A stretch of 64,000 nt of DNA from Algoriphagus sp. (lineage in GTDB: Bacteria; Bacteroidota; Bacteroidia; Cytophagales; Cyclobacteriaceae), in contig NZ_JAQWXX010000132.1 of the NCBI RefSeq assembly GCF_029254265.1, forward strand, positions 1-64,000, written 5' to 3'. A program made the position numbers and the translations under genes. Of this stretch, positions 1 to 9,732 are shown one piece after another; positions within the stretch are counted from its first letter, which is position 1; every line of letters starts with the position of its first letter. The notes under the pieces were generated by a model that made no database searches, was not told the DNA's origin, and worked only from the letters and a program-made list of their open reading frames with translations.

Positions 1-152
1 GTCAAAACCGTTTATTTTGACCTAATTTAGTACCCGTTAAGATCGCAAGAAAGCGATTGTCACTGGCTGTCACTTCTAACTTATTTGGCTACTGGCATCT
101 TTGCGGATATACATAATAAGTAAATATAAAAGTCAATTAAGCCACCTTTTTT

Positions 153-713
153 ATGGAAATTAGTTTGAAAGAGTCTCGCCTAATAGCGGGAACAGAAATC
201 CAAGGAGTATCTCTTAAAAAATTAACAGAACACAAAGATTATAGAGGAAGTTTTACTGAAATTTTTAATCACCGATGGGATATAGACTTAGATGCCGTTC
301 AATGGAGTTTAGTCAAATCAGTGGCTAATGTTTATCGCGGGATGCATTTTCACAAGCGTCACGATGAATATTTTTGTCTTGTTCAGGGGAAATGCGAATT
401 AGGGCTTAAGGATATGAGGTCCAATTCTCCGACATATCTGCAGTGGTCGTTGTATGAACTTCATGGAGACGATCTTGCAGCATTGATTTTTCCTCGCGGC
501 CTCCTGCATGGCTGGTATTTTCCAATTCCATCTATTCACGCTCAATCCGTTTCTGAGTCATATGTGGATTATGGTAAGGATGACAATTGGGGAGTGGTCT
601 GGAACGATCCTGATTTAGGTATTCCCTGGTCATTTGATAATCCCATTGTATCTAATCGAGCAGGGGATTTTCCTGATTTAGATTCTTTTATTTCCGGAAT
701 AGCACCTTTTTAA
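153..713 (+). CDS. dTDP-4-dehydrorhamnose 3,5-epimerase-like cupin
   Basis: A 186-residue cupin of the RmlC type, probably acting on a nucleotide-sugar (epimerase or isomerase) for a surface polysaccharide. The RmlC signature is visible as YRGMHFH around residues 61-67, followed by a metal/sugar-pocket strand DEYFCLVQGK and a second conserved block FPRGLLHGWYF near 113-123. Length fits the family (about 180). The start is the only ATG near the 5' end of the frame. Its 3' end overlaps the convergent glycosyltransferase by 26 bases. The neighbours (GT2, Gfo/Idh) support an exopolysaccharide or O-antigen role. The exact substrate cannot be read from the sequence. Confidence 0.8.
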   Translation: MEISLKESRLIAGTEIQGVSLKKLTEHKDYRGSFTEIFNHRWDIDLDAVQWSLVKSVANVYRGMHFHKRHDEYFCLVQGKCELGLKDMRSNSPTYLQWSLYELHGDDLAALIFPRGLLHGWYFPIPSIHAQSVSESYVDYGKDDNWGVVWNDPDLGIPWSFDNPIVSNRAGDFPDLDSFISGIAPF

Positions 714-1539
714 TCTTTTTTAGGAGGTGATTAGGAACATCAGAAAGTTTTCTTCCCTTTAAGCGAATGATGAGACTTTGGGACCTAAAATCAGAATCTG
801 AAATAACCCTTTTAAAAGCTTCTTCTTTTTTCATTTGAAAAAGGAATTTGTCCGCTATGATTTTTTCCCATCGCATCAATTCTACCTTTCGCTGTTTGGA
901 AGACATTCCCGGGTGGCTACCTCTATGAAACCACATGATGGTAAATTCCAGACCGAAGTAAGATCTGCATTCAGGTTGATTTAGAAACTGTTCCCACATA
1001 TACATGTCTGTGCGCAATTCCTTAGGAGTAGTGCGCCACCCAAAAGGTAGTTTTTTATAAAAATCAAGTCTATGTCCTACACAGGAGAGTTTCAATAGGG
1101 GTTTTTCCAAATTATCGAGATTTTTCCATCCATTGAACATTACCTCACTCTCTTCTAAAGTTGAATAGTTCAGAGTTGATGCAAAGTCATAATTGCTTAG
1201 GTAGATTTCTAATGTCTCTAGATGATTAGGTAACATAAGATCCCGATCACATAAATAAGAAATATACTTTCCCTTTGCTTCCTCCATTAGGACTTTGTGT
1301 CGGTTTTCTTCGCCTCTTCGGGGGTGCTTTTCGAAATCAAAGAATCTTATCCTAGAGTCTTTTTTCATAAGATCTCTTATGACTTCTTTAGTAAATTCAT
1401 AAGTACCATCTCCAATGATTAATATTTCAAAATCCTGTACAGTCTGCTTAAGTACGCTAGCTACAGAATGAGGTAAAATCAGACCTCTGTCAATTGTGGT
1501 AGGAATTACCACAGAAAATTTTACAGTCGAGGTGGTCAT
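688..1539 (-). CDS. Family 2 glycosyltransferase
   Basis: A 283-residue GT-A fold glycosyltransferase. The N-terminal nucleotide-sugar binding strand reads FSVVIPTTIDRG, followed by SVLKQTVQDFEILIIGDGT, and the acidic metal-binding motif appears as CDRDLMLPNHLE around residue 97. It has no membrane segments and a lysine-rich C-terminal tail. It overlaps the upstream oxidoreductase gene by four bases (ATGA), so the two are probably translated together. It is likely to transfer one sugar in surface glycan assembly; donor and acceptor are unknown. Confidence 0.85.
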   Translation of the reverse strand: MTTSTVKFSVVIPTTIDRGLILPHSVASVLKQTVQDFEILIIGDGTYEFTKEVIRDLMKKDSRIRFFDFEKHPRRGEENRHKVLMEEAKGKYISYLCDRDLMLPNHLETLEIYLSNYDFASTLNYSTLEESEVMFNGWKNLDNLEKPLLKLSCVGHRLDFYKKLPFGWRTTPKELRTDMYMWEQFLNQPECRSYFGLEFTIMWFHRGSHPGMSSKQRKVELMRWEKIIADKFLFQMKKEEAFKRVISDSDFRSQSLIIRLKGRKLSDVPNHLLKKIKKVLFRK

Positions 1540-2447
1540 GTATTTGCCAGTTTCTTCAATTGATCTATAGTTCTAATTACTTCTACTCCTTCTGCCAAAT
1601 CTGTTAATGGAGGACTTCCTCCATTCAAGTAATTGATGAAAGAAGCAAGTTCACTTTCAAGAGGGGATTTAGTGTTAAATGCCCGTTTTTCACTTCGGAT
1701 TTCTTCAGGCTTCGACCGATCATCTCCATGAAAAATTTCGATGTAATTTACTTTCTCGTCTTTTAGGACTGCCACACCCTTGGTGAAATGCAATCGCACT
1801 TCCCGTCTTTTGTCAGCATATCTATTCGAAACTTCCAATACACATGGTATTTCCTCTCCAAGAAATGCAGTCATTCCGCGTTGAATACCATTATAAACTT
1901 CCACCACTGCAGCTTTTGGTTTAGGGAAATAGCCCAGCAGACAAAAGGCAATTGTAATATCATGTGGAATCAAGGTCCAAACCGAATCCACATCTGATCG
2001 TGGGCTAGTCCAATTACAGCGATTGGATTTATAAAAAACAAGATCTCCCAGTTCTCCACTTTTCACTAAATCAGCAAGCATTCGAATACCTGCATGATAA
2101 AGCCAATTGTGCATGACATAGATTTGATTTCCTTCAATATTTAGTAGCTCTTCAGCTTCTTGAAGATTACAGGTCAGAGGTTTTTCAACAAAAATAGGGA
2201 CCTTATCATTTACGAGGTCTTTCAGCACCTCAAAATGGGTGATCGCTGGAGTAGAGATGACCCATCCTTTAGGGCTGAAGTTTTCTGGTCTGCTTGCGAA
2301 AACCTGCGTTGCTCCCATATCGAGAGCTTTGATTCTGTTTTCCTCGGAAGGATCCACTACGAAGACGGACTGCTTTAGGCCTATTAAATCACGTAGAATA
2401 TTCCTTCCCCAAATCCCACAACCTATTAATCCAATCTCAGTTTCCAT
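1536..2447 (-). CDS. Gfo/Idh/MocA family oxidoreductase
   Basis: A 303-residue NAD(P)-dependent sugar dehydrogenase-like protein. The Rossmann motif GLIGCGIWGRN starts at about residue 6 and the catalytic-lysine motif EKPLTC is near residue 90, both hallmarks of the family. It is coupled to the downstream GT2 gene by a four-base overlap, which suggests it makes or modifies an activated sugar for that transferase. It is shorter than many relatives (330-380) but both domains appear present. The substrate is not determinable here. Confidence 0.85.
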   Translation of the reverse strand: METEIGLIGCGIWGRNILRDLIGLKQSVFVVDPSEENRIKALDMGATQVFASRPENFSPKGWVISTPAITHFEVLKDLVNDKVPIFVEKPLTCNLQEAEELLNIEGNQIYVMHNWLYHAGIRMLADLVKSGELGDLVFYKSNRCNWTSPRSDVDSVWTLIPHDITIAFCLLGYFPKPKAAVVEVYNGIQRGMTAFLGEEIPCVLEVSNRYADKRREVRLHFTKGVAVLKDEKVNYIEIFHGDDRSKPEEIRSEKRAFNTKSPLESELASFINYLNGGSPPLTDLAEGVEVIRTIDQLKKLANT

Positions 2448-2479
2448 AGTGTTTTCAATGGTATAAAATTGAAAATCAA

Positions 2480-4186
2480 TTAGTTGTTTTTGAAAACTAC
2501 CTTCCCAGCAACCACAGTCATCATCACTTTGGTTGTCAAAATTTCTTCCTCGGGAACTTGCATGATATCCTTGTCATAGATAGTGAAATCAGCTGCTTTA
2601 CCGACTTCGATCGAACCTTTGAAATCTTCTTCAAACTCCGCAAAAGCCCCATCTAAAGTATAGGATTTTAAGGCTTCAGCTCGGGTCATTTTCTGATCGG
2701 CTTCGTAGCCACCTTCCGGCATTCCTTGCAATGTTTTTCTTGTTACGGATGCATAGAAAGAAGGAAGTGGATCCACAGGTTCTACTGGCGCATCAGTTCC
2801 GTTGGTGACTACCGCTCCGGTTTTCATCAGCTTTTGCCAAACGTAGGCGCCATCAATGATTCGCTTCTCGCCCAAGCGATCAATTGCCCAAGGACGATCT
2901 GAACTCAAGTGAATTGCCTGCATCGCCGCGATTACGCCCAATTGTCCAAATCTTGGAATATCATCCGGGTGAATATGCTGTGCATGCTCAATCCTGAATC
3001 GGTGATCGGTTGCGTTTGGATTTTTTGCAAGAGCTGCTTCGTAGCGATCCAAAATCTCTTGATTTGCACGGTCGCCGATGGCATGTGCACAAACTTGGAA
3101 ACCCAAAGGCAAAGCTTTTTCAGAAACTTCAGTCACAACAGACATCGGCAAAGTCTCATGGCCTCTGTGTCCTGGGCGATCGGTATAATCTTCAAGTAGC
3201 CAAGCTCCCCTTGGGCCAAGGGCACCATCACAGTTCAGCTTGATCGAACGTACTGTCAGCATGTGATCTGCGGAATCGATCATTGGGCCTTTTTTATACC
3301 ATTCTTCCAAAAGTTGCGGCTGTCTTCCAGTCAACATGATGTACTGACGGACGGTGAGCTTGCCTTCATTTTTGAATTTCTGTACCAAATCAATCACTTC
3401 CTGCCCACTTCCGGCGTCGTGGAAGGAAGTAATCCCTTTCTCCACCAGTTCTTGTAAAGCTAAAGTCAGGGCTTGTTCGTCTTTCTCAGGAGTAGTTTCC
3501 GGGATCAACCGGGCAACTAATCCTGAAGCTCGCTCAGTCAGGATACCGGTAGGATTTCCCAAATCATCTAAAATAATTTCTCCACCTTCCACTTCACCCG
3601 GTCGTTCGCCTTTGAGATTGGAGATGCCCGCCAATTCCAGTGCTTTTGCATTGGTAAATGAAGCATGTCCGGAAGCATGACTGAGATACACTGGATTATC
3701 GGCAGAGACTTCGTTTAGTTTGTCATTGGTTTGGAAGCCTTTGACCATTTTCTCTGGCTTTTCGATCCATTTATCCTGATGCCAGCCACGACCGGTGATC
3801 CAATCGCCAGGTTTGGCTTTGGCTACTGCCTCGGCTACTTTCTCGACTAATTCATCGTAGGTTTTCACGTACATCAGGTCAAGCTCCAGCTTATTGTAGC
3901 CAATTCCCATCAAGTGTGCATGGGATTCGATGAGGCCTGGGGTCATGGTTTTGCCTTCAAGGTCGATTACTTCGGTCTGATCACCAATGTGTTCGCTGAT
4001 TTCAGCAGTGCTGCCGATTGCGAGGATCAGTCCGTCTTTTACAGCAACTGCTTCTGCAGTAGGATTAGCCTCATCTACGGTATAGACGATTCCATTGGCA
4101 AAGACTAGATCGGCTGGTTCAACTTTTTTTGAATTACAGGAAAACAGAAAAAGCCCCAGGATCCCTAATAGGTAAAAGTATTTCAT
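2480..4186 (-). CDS. Lipoprotein amidohydrolase (YtcJ-like, amidohydrolase_3)
   Basis: A 568-residue metal-dependent hydrolase. Residues 1-17 form a lipoprotein signal peptide (LFLFSC lipobox), so it is probably anchored in an envelope membrane. The metal-site motif LIESHAHLMG lies near residue 85, further ligands sit in the region ending CAHAIGDRAN and RIEHAQHI, and a conserved Asp occurs in TNGTDAPVEP. Length and motif order fit the YtcJ subgroup of the amidohydrolase superfamily, whose members hydrolyse amide or related bonds in small molecules. It stands alone, with a 171-base gap to the next minus-strand gene. Substrate unknown. Confidence 0.85.
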   Translation of the reverse strand: MKYFYLLGILGLFLFSCNSKKVEPADLVFANGIVYTVDEANPTAEAVAVKDGLILAIGSTAEISEHIGDQTEVIDLEGKTMTPGLIESHAHLMGIGYNKLELDLMYVKTYDELVEKVAEAVAKAKPGDWITGRGWHQDKWIEKPEKMVKGFQTNDKLNEVSADNPVYLSHASGHASFTNAKALELAGISNLKGERPGEVEGGEIILDDLGNPTGILTERASGLVARLIPETTPEKDEQALTLALQELVEKGITSFHDAGSGQEVIDLVQKFKNEGKLTVRQYIMLTGRQPQLLEEWYKKGPMIDSADHMLTVRSIKLNCDGALGPRGAWLLEDYTDRPGHRGHETLPMSVVTEVSEKALPLGFQVCAHAIGDRANQEILDRYEAALAKNPNATDHRFRIEHAQHIHPDDIPRFGQLGVIAAMQAIHLSSDRPWAIDRLGEKRIIDGAYVWQKLMKTGAVVTNGTDAPVEPVDPLPSFYASVTRKTLQGMPEGGYEADQKMTRAEALKSYTLDGAFAEFEEDFKGSIEVGKAADFTIYDKDIMQVPEEEILTTKVMMTVVAGKVVFKNN

Positions 4187-4357
4187 ATGTTTTTAATTTG
4201 ATTTTTAACGGTCATATTGCCTGTCCTAAGAATCGGGAGAATCTCGCATTTTAATCACAGCTCAGTTGGACTTCCCGAGTTATGCTAGATTTCATATTTG
4301 GTTTTCTTTTCTGAAAGCTAAAAGTTTTGGATCAATCCCCCAAAACCAATCCTGTAA

Positions 4358-6442
4358 TTACCTAATCCAGATCTTTCTTGATTCGGTAAATCTCCCATCC
4401 ACTTCCAGATTTAAAATATAAAGACCCGGTGTTAAAAATTGAGATTGGATTTCCACTGTGGTATTGGCAGGAATGTCAATATCCTCCAAAAGTATTTGAC
4501 CCATGGCATTAACCAATCGGCCTTTTGCAGCTAAGTTGGTGATGATTTTGATCGGACCGGAACTTGGGTTGGGATAGACTTTGAGTTGGAATTCATCTGA
4601 ACCTGAGTTCTGGTTGTCGGTAGATTTGAAGTAGATCATCCCTCCGGCTTTGGTTCCCAAGATCAAATCAGGAGCTTCGCTGAAAAGTGGATTTACCACA
4701 GCAATCCAGGTGTTTCTCCCAAGACGCGTGGGGAAATTTTGAATGCCCACAGTCACCAAAACTTCTTCTCGCAAGTCGGAATTCATGAAGTCTTTTACTT
4801 TTACCAAAATCCCTCGCTGGTCGATCGCATAGAGATCGGGCTTATCCTTTTGGAGGACGGCTACATTCAAATTACGATTGGCAGGATTATCCGAAAAATC
4901 TAAAAAGTCAATTTCCTGTACTGTTGCAGTCAAGGAATTAAAATTCATTTCATATAGATCCAAACCTCCATTTTGCTTCGCCACGAGAAGGTAATCATTT
5001 TGAGAATATCCAAAAAACTGGAGATAGTCCCCTATTTTCGGTTCGTATCCGGAAATGGATAGAGGCTTAACTCCATCTGAGAAAACTTCATAAAGCTGTT
5101 GTTTTGGGATATTGTTTTCAAAAATAACTCCATTGTAAAACTGGTAGGATTGGTTGGTTTTATCTTTGAATTCTAAATACTGGGCATCTAGGATTTGAAG
5201 ATTCCCCAACATATCCGCTCCGATTTCTTGGCTGATAAAGCTGTTGTTTCGAAAAGCAAATGTGGAAACTTTGGATTTTATTTCTCCATTTTTGAATTGG
5301 TTGCTTGTGAAAATCAGTGTCCCGCTATTTTTATTTCCCTTGAAAAATGGTCTGGAATTTTCGCCTAGATCCAAGATTTGATCTTGAAGATATGGGCTTG
5401 TTAAATTTCCGTTTGAAGAAAGTTTGACAATTGAATTCTGGAAATCGATAGCATAATTGAAAGCAGATTCATTCGTGTTTAGTGAAATGATAAGTTCATC
5501 TTCAATCAACTGACCAATGTGGAAAAGTGGGAATTCAGGAAATTTGCCATAACCAGGAATTTCAGTTTTGAAGCTTTCAAAAATTGGATTTGCATTTGTT
5601 CCACCATTGGGAAGGAAATAAAGGCTGCTGCACTCATCTCTTCCGAGCACTAAATCATTAACGCCATCGCCATCAAAATCTTTGTAAAGTATCGAATGTC
5701 CTCCAGCATGCTGGATACGTTGATTTTCATCGATCCGGGAGTTTGGGGCTATCGGCGAACCTTGGCAGGTCTGCCCGAAGGTAAATTCACTACAACCACA
5801 GAATACAAAATTCCCCCAAAATCGAACGGGAAATTCGAAGCCATCGAGATCAGCTATCCCTTTTCGCTCGATGGAGGTGTTTTTGTAAAACTCCAAAAAA
5901 TCACCTGAGGCAAAATTGAAAATCACCAAGTCGAGATCCCCATCACCATCTAAATCTTGAATAAGAGGCGTATCTAAATTATTGACCTGAATATTTCCTG
6001 AACCATCCAATTTGAGGAAATTTTGAGCTAGTGACCAAGAAAGTTGATTTCCTTGACTTGTGTTTTTGTAGGCTTTGATCCCTAAAGCCGTAGCTGTAAA
6101 CAAGTCCTTTTTGCCATCCCCATCAAAATCTACCAATTTTAAAAATCCTGAAATATCAGTTGGAAATAAATAGCTGAGTTCAGGTAAATGAGTGAAGCCA
6201 TCACCTGACTTTTCAAAGACTTGAAGTTGTCGGGAATTGATATCCCAGATTGCCCACTCTTCCTTTCCATCACCTGTAAGGTCTATGGTCTGAATCTGAG
6301 CAGAATTGATGCCTCCCGCGAAAGGAGCAGAGAGGATTTCACCTGACAGATCTATACTCAAGTCATTTTTGAGGCTATAATTTTCTTGCGCTTTTGCCCC
6401 AGCCGAAATAATGAAAAGGAATATAAGATAAATTTTGCGCAT
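4358..6442 (-). CDS. FG-GAP/VCBS repeat protein with T9SS sorting domain
   Basis: A 694-residue secreted protein. It has an N-terminal signal peptide (about residues 1-18, ending AGAKAQ), then repeated DxDGDGxxDL-type calcium-binding motifs (DFDGDGKKDL, DLDGDGDLDL, DFDGDGVNDL) typical of FG-GAP/VCBS beta-propellers. The last 80 residues start with the VYPNPSSGPIKI motif of the Por/type A sorting domain that directs export by the type IX secretion system. It is therefore expected at the cell surface or outside the cell. It is divergent from murF with a 93-base gap. Adhesion or ligand binding is possible but unproven. Confidence 0.85.
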   Translation of the reverse strand: MRKIYLIFLFIISAGAKAQENYSLKNDLSIDLSGEILSAPFAGGINSAQIQTIDLTGDGKEEWAIWDINSRQLQVFEKSGDGFTHLPELSYLFPTDISGFLKLVDFDGDGKKDLFTATALGIKAYKNTSQGNQLSWSLAQNFLKLDGSGNIQVNNLDTPLIQDLDGDGDLDLVIFNFASGDFLEFYKNTSIERKGIADLDGFEFPVRFWGNFVFCGCSEFTFGQTCQGSPIAPNSRIDENQRIQHAGGHSILYKDFDGDGVNDLVLGRDECSSLYFLPNGGTNANPIFESFKTEIPGYGKFPEFPLFHIGQLIEDELIISLNTNESAFNYAIDFQNSIVKLSSNGNLTSPYLQDQILDLGENSRPFFKGNKNSGTLIFTSNQFKNGEIKSKVSTFAFRNNSFISQEIGADMLGNLQILDAQYLEFKDKTNQSYQFYNGVIFENNIPKQQLYEVFSDGVKPLSISGYEPKIGDYLQFFGYSQNDYLLVAKQNGGLDLYEMNFNSLTATVQEIDFLDFSDNPANRNLNVAVLQKDKPDLYAIDQRGILVKVKDFMNSDLREEVLVTVGIQNFPTRLGRNTWIAVVNPLFSEAPDLILGTKAGGMIYFKSTDNQNSGSDEFQLKVYPNPSSGPIKIITNLAAKGRLVNAMGQILLEDIDIPANTTVEIQSQFLTPGLYILNLEVDGRFTESRKIWIR

Positions 6443-6535
6443 AAATTGGAGGTGTTCAGACTAAAATTAATACGTCAGTCAGGCTTCAAAGATGTGAATG
6501 ATTCGTTTATTTTGAGAATAATTAATTATAAAGCT

Positions 6536-7831
6536 ATGAATATCTCCGACCTCTATCAACGCTATTTGGCCAGTACCGGCGTCAGTACGGACACTCGAAA
6601 AATCAATCCAGGAAATATCTTCTTTGCCCTAAAGGGACCAAACTTCAATGCAAATGACTTTGCTGCAAAAGCTTTGGAGATTGGGGCAAGCACAGTAGTG
6701 ATTGATGAAGAGGCCTATTTGATCGAAGGGGATGAGCGGTACTTTTTGGTAGAAGACGCCTTGATTGCCTTGCAAAAACTAGCAAATCATCATCGGCATC
6801 AGTTGGATATTCCAATTATCGGATTGACAGGTTCTAATGGTAAAACTACCTCAAAAGAACTTTTAAACGCTGTTTTAAAACAAAAATTCAATACCCTCGC
6901 TACGATAGGAAATCTCAACAATCACATCGGAGTACCCTTGACTTTGCTTCAGATTAAACCAGAACATGAAATCGCCATCATCGAGATGGGCGCCAATAAA
7001 CAAGGCGATATTCAGGAGCTTTGCGAGATTACTGAGCCTACTCATGGTTTTATTACCAATATTGGAAAAGCGCATTTGGAAGGAATGGGTGGTCCCGCAG
7101 GTGTTTTGAAAACCAAGACCGAACTTTATCAGCATTTATTGGCGAACGGAGGGACTGTTTTTATTAATTCGCAGGATCCGATTTTGTCCAACATGATCAA
7201 GCGATTTGAAAATCCAATTCTATATCCTGCCAAAGGCGATTTTTGTGAAGTGGAGTTTAAAGGAGCAGATCCATTTGTGAAGTTTTCTACTGAGGGTTCG
7301 GAGGAGATTTATCTAACTTCGATGATTGGAGCCTATAATTTTGGAAATATTGCCACGGCCTTGACTTTAGGGAAATTTTTCGGAGTGCCGATGGAAAAAG
7401 CCATTGAAGGGGTAGTGAATTACCGCCCGGCCAATATGCGCTCCCAGCTAGTAGAGAAGCGAAGCAATCTGATCATTCTCGACGCATACAATGCAAATCC
7501 TTCCAGTATGGAAGTTGCCATTCGGACTTTTGGGGACATGACTGGACGAAAGCACAAGATGATCATCCTTGGAGATATGTTTGAGCTGGGGGAACATGCC
7601 GAAGCCGAGCATCGCAGATTGGGTGAGATTGTCAGTGAGTATGAAATTGATAAGGTTTGCTTTACTGGGAATCTGATTGTTTCTGCCTTGGAGACTGCAC
7701 CGAAAGCGCTGTATTTTCCAGATCCTTTTTCTTTTCGAAACTGGCTTGAGGATAGTAAATTGGAGGATTACCTGATTTTGATCAAAGGCAGCCGTGGCAT
7801 GAAACTCGAGACTTTGGTAGATTTTATTTAA
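6536..7831 (+). CDS. murF: UDP-N-acetylmuramoyl-tripeptide--D-alanyl-D-alanine ligase
   Basis: MurF adds D-Ala-D-Ala to the UDP-MurNAc-tripeptide in the cytoplasm, the last soluble step of peptidoglycan precursor synthesis. The ATP-binding motif GLTGSNGKTTSKE lies at about residue 100 and the Mur ligase central signature IIEMGANKQGDI follows; the C-terminal domain shows LDAYNANPSSME and GDMFELGE. The ORF track extends to 6386, but those extra 50 residues run into the divergent gene; the ATG at 6536 gives the normal MurF N-terminus and 431 residues. It is not in a dcw cluster here. Confidence 0.95.
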   Translation: MNISDLYQRYLASTGVSTDTRKINPGNIFFALKGPNFNANDFAAKALEIGASTVVIDEEAYLIEGDERYFLVEDALIALQKLANHHRHQLDIPIIGLTGSNGKTTSKELLNAVLKQKFNTLATIGNLNNHIGVPLTLLQIKPEHEIAIIEMGANKQGDIQELCEITEPTHGFITNIGKAHLEGMGGPAGVLKTKTELYQHLLANGGTVFINSQDPILSNMIKRFENPILYPAKGDFCEVEFKGADPFVKFSTEGSEEIYLTSMIGAYNFGNIATALTLGKFFGVPMEKAIEGVVNYRPANMRSQLVEKRSNLIILDAYNANPSSMEVAIRTFGDMTGRKHKMIILGDMFELGEHAEAEHRRLGEIVSEYEIDKVCFTGNLIVSALETAPKALYFPDPFSFRNWLEDSKLEDYLILIKGSRGMKLETLVDFI

Positions 7832-7894
7832 ACCTGTAAGTCTTTGCCTTGTTATAACTTCTGAATTTCACATTCTATATTTTAAATTAAATCT

Positions 7895-8572
7895 ATGCGA
7901 CCTTACCTCAAATTTTTGTCAGCCTTAGCAGACCACAATTCCAAAGAGTGGATGGATGATAATAAGAAGTGGTATCTCGATTCAAGAGAGGAGTTTATCG
8001 AAGATGTGGCCGTGATGCTCAAAGGAGTGGAGGCATTTGAGCCTGCTATGGCAGCTTTCAAACCAAAGGATTGCATCTTCCGAATCAATCGAGATGTTCG
8101 GTTCTCAGCGAATAAAAATCCCTATAAAAATAACTTTTCGGCCTATTTTTCTGCAAAAGGAAAAAAGGTTGAGTGGCCAGGATATTATGTTCATGTACAG
8201 CCCGGAGCATCTTTTATCGGGGGTGGATTGTGGATGCCTAGTTCTGACGTCTTGAAAAAAATCCGAAGAGAGATAGACTATTCTGGAGAAGAATTGAAAA
8301 AGATTTTAGCGAGTAAAGAAGTCTCGGAAGTCTATTCAGGAATTGAGGGGGAAAAGTTGAAAACCAGTCCTAGAGATTATGATGCAGATCACGAATTCAT
8401 AGAATTTCTAAAATTGAAGAGCTTTATTTTGAGTAAACCTATTTCAGATCGGGATATCGATTCAGGTAATTTTATTAACGTGGCACTCGATGGTTTTCAG
8501 CGAATGAAGCCTTTCCAAGAATTTTTGAGCCGGGCGATTGAGGATGTGGAAGATGGATCAGGTATTCTTTAA
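7895..8572 (+). CDS. DUF2461 (TIGR02453) family protein
   Basis: A 225-residue protein of the DUF2461 family, recognisable from the N-terminal FLSALADHNSKEWMDDNKKWY block and the central FRINRDVRFSANKNPYKNNFSAYFS motif near residue 65. No signal peptide or membrane segment is seen, so it is probably cytoplasmic. The biochemical function of the family is unknown. It lies 63 bases after murF and may be cotranscribed with it; a strong hairpin terminator follows directly. Confidence 0.85.
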   Translation: MRPYLKFLSALADHNSKEWMDDNKKWYLDSREEFIEDVAVMLKGVEAFEPAMAAFKPKDCIFRINRDVRFSANKNPYKNNFSAYFSAKGKKVEWPGYYVHVQPGASFIGGGLWMPSSDVLKKIRREIDYSGEELKKILASKEVSEVYSGIEGEKLKTSPRDYDADHEFIEFLKLKSFILSKPISDRDIDSGNFINVALDGFQRMKPFQEFLSRAIEDVEDGSGIL

Positions 8573-8589
8573 AGTTAGAAAGCTAAGGT

Positions 8590-8636
8590 GAGAAGTCTGA
8601 AAATTTTAAATTTGTGATTTCAGACTTCTCATTTTT
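8590..8636 (+). terminator. Intrinsic terminator overlapping the HAD gene end
   Basis: Inverted repeat GAGAAGTCTGAAA (8590-8602) and TTTCAGACTTCTC (8618-8630) followed by ATTTTT. It should stop transcription of the DUF2461 gene. Its right arm reaches into the stop codon of the convergent HAD gene. Confidence 0.75.
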
Positions 8637-9438
8637 CTAGTAGTTTCTCGAGGATTGCAGCAACGCCGTCTTCTTTGTGATGTAGTGTTATTTCTTTAGC
8701 TACGGCTTTCACTTCCGGTCTGGCATTGTCTACTGCCACTCCCCATCCCACAGATTGAAGCAGGTCAATGTCATTGTAATTGTCCCCGAAGGCAATGACA
8801 GATTCCATTCCAAAATCAAATTCATGAGCTAAGATTTTTTTCAGCCCTGTTGCTTTGGAGATAGCTTTTGGAGCGATTTCTAAATAAGTATCGCTTGATC
8901 GGTAGAGATGTAGATCCAATGAATGTTCGAAATGTAATTCTCCAAAAAGCCAAGAGATGTCTTGGGATGAACCCATGCACATCACTTTATGAGCCCCTGA
9001 ATTCCCTTTGCTCCACATATCGACTACTTCCAAGCCTTTCATCCAAGTATATTGAACTTTGGTGTTTTTCACTTCTCGTTGAGACCAATAGTCATCTTTC
9101 TCCTCATACCAATTTTCTCCCTGATAGAGACTAATATGAATCTCAGATTTGGCCGTGAGGCGAAGGATTTTTTCAACCAAAGCCACTGGAATCGACACGT
9201 CTTCTAAAATCTCACCTTCCGAACTCAATACAAAGCCTCCATTGTAGGCTATCAAAGGCTGGGGATTCTTTCCAAGATCATTGACCAAATGCCGCATAGC
9301 ATCTGGCATTCGCGAACTCGCGAGGATGACAGGGAAGTTTGCTGGAAATCGGTTCACTACATCTTTCAATCGAGGAGAGAGATCCCGAATTGAATTCAAA
9401 AGAGTTCCGTCAATATCAGAACATAAAGCTTTAACCAT
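8629..9438 (-). CDS. Cof-type HAD-superfamily phosphatase
   Basis: A cytosolic HAD hydrolase of the Cof/IIB class, which dephosphorylates sugar phosphates or similar small metabolites. Motif I is CSDIDGTLLNS at residues 6-16, motif II is the ILASSR region, and motif III/IV is the C-terminal VIAFGDNYNDIDLL with its Asp pair. The ORF track starts 20 codons upstream, inside the neighbouring gene; the ATG at 9438 gives the usual start just before motif I and lies one base after the upstream stop codon. It is therefore probably cotranscribed with the small membrane protein. Physiological substrate unknown. Confidence 0.88.
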   Translation of the reverse strand: MVKALCSDIDGTLLNSIRDLSPRLKDVVNRFPANFPVILASSRMPDAMRHLVNDLGKNPQPLIAYNGGFVLSSEGEILEDVSIPVALVEKILRLTAKSEIHISLYQGENWYEEKDDYWSQREVKNTKVQYTWMKGLEVVDMWSKGNSGAHKVMCMGSSQDISWLFGELHFEHSLDLHLYRSSDTYLEIAPKAISKATGLKKILAHEFDFGMESVIAFGDNYNDIDLLQSVGWGVAVDNARPEVKAVAKEITLHHKEDGVAAILEKLLEK

Positions 9439-9439
9439 A

Positions 9440-9712
9440 TTAATCGAAGTCTGACCAATCCACTTGATCTGCAAAGTTGGTAAAGAACCCAATTCCAATA
9501 ATGGCTATGAAAATGATTACGATCAAAAAGCCGATCAGCTTTACTATCAATTCAGCTTTTGCCCAATTTGCTTTGTTTGGCTCAGTGTTTTTGTCTACAG
9601 CCCATACAATCAGCATGATAAATCCTATTAAGGGTATTTTAGTAACAATTACGGATATGATCCAATCGCCGAGGGTTACGGGTGGCTTTTTAAATTCTTC
9701 TGGAATATTCAT
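9440..9712 (-). CDS. Small two-helix membrane protein, unknown function
   Basis: A 90-residue protein with two hydrophobic segments at about residues 24-40 and 57-78, separated by a polar loop KNTEPNKANWAKAE. It resembles the small membrane proteins with an NKANWAKA-like loop common in Bacteroidetes, but I cannot assign a function. It sits between a lipoprotein gene (20-base gap) and the HAD phosphatase (1-base gap), so these three are probably one transcript. Confidence 0.7.
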   Translation of the reverse strand: MNIPEEFKKPPVTLGDWIISVIVTKIPLIGFIMLIVWAVDKNTEPNKANWAKAELIVKLIGFLIVIIFIAIIGIGFFTNFADQVDWSDFD

Positions 9713-9732
9713 AGCGCTTAGTGGTTAAGTTT

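Noticed and set aside
1-152. Window start before the cupin gene
   Set aside because: AT-rich with no ORF, promoter match or repeat that I can support.
2909-3680. Plus-strand ORFs inside the amidohydrolase gene
   Set aside because: All overlap a strongly supported gene and look like random reverse-frame translations.
6386-6535. N-terminal extension of MurF in the ORF track
   Set aside because: It lies in the promoter region and the divergent gene; the MurF family start is the ATG at 6536.
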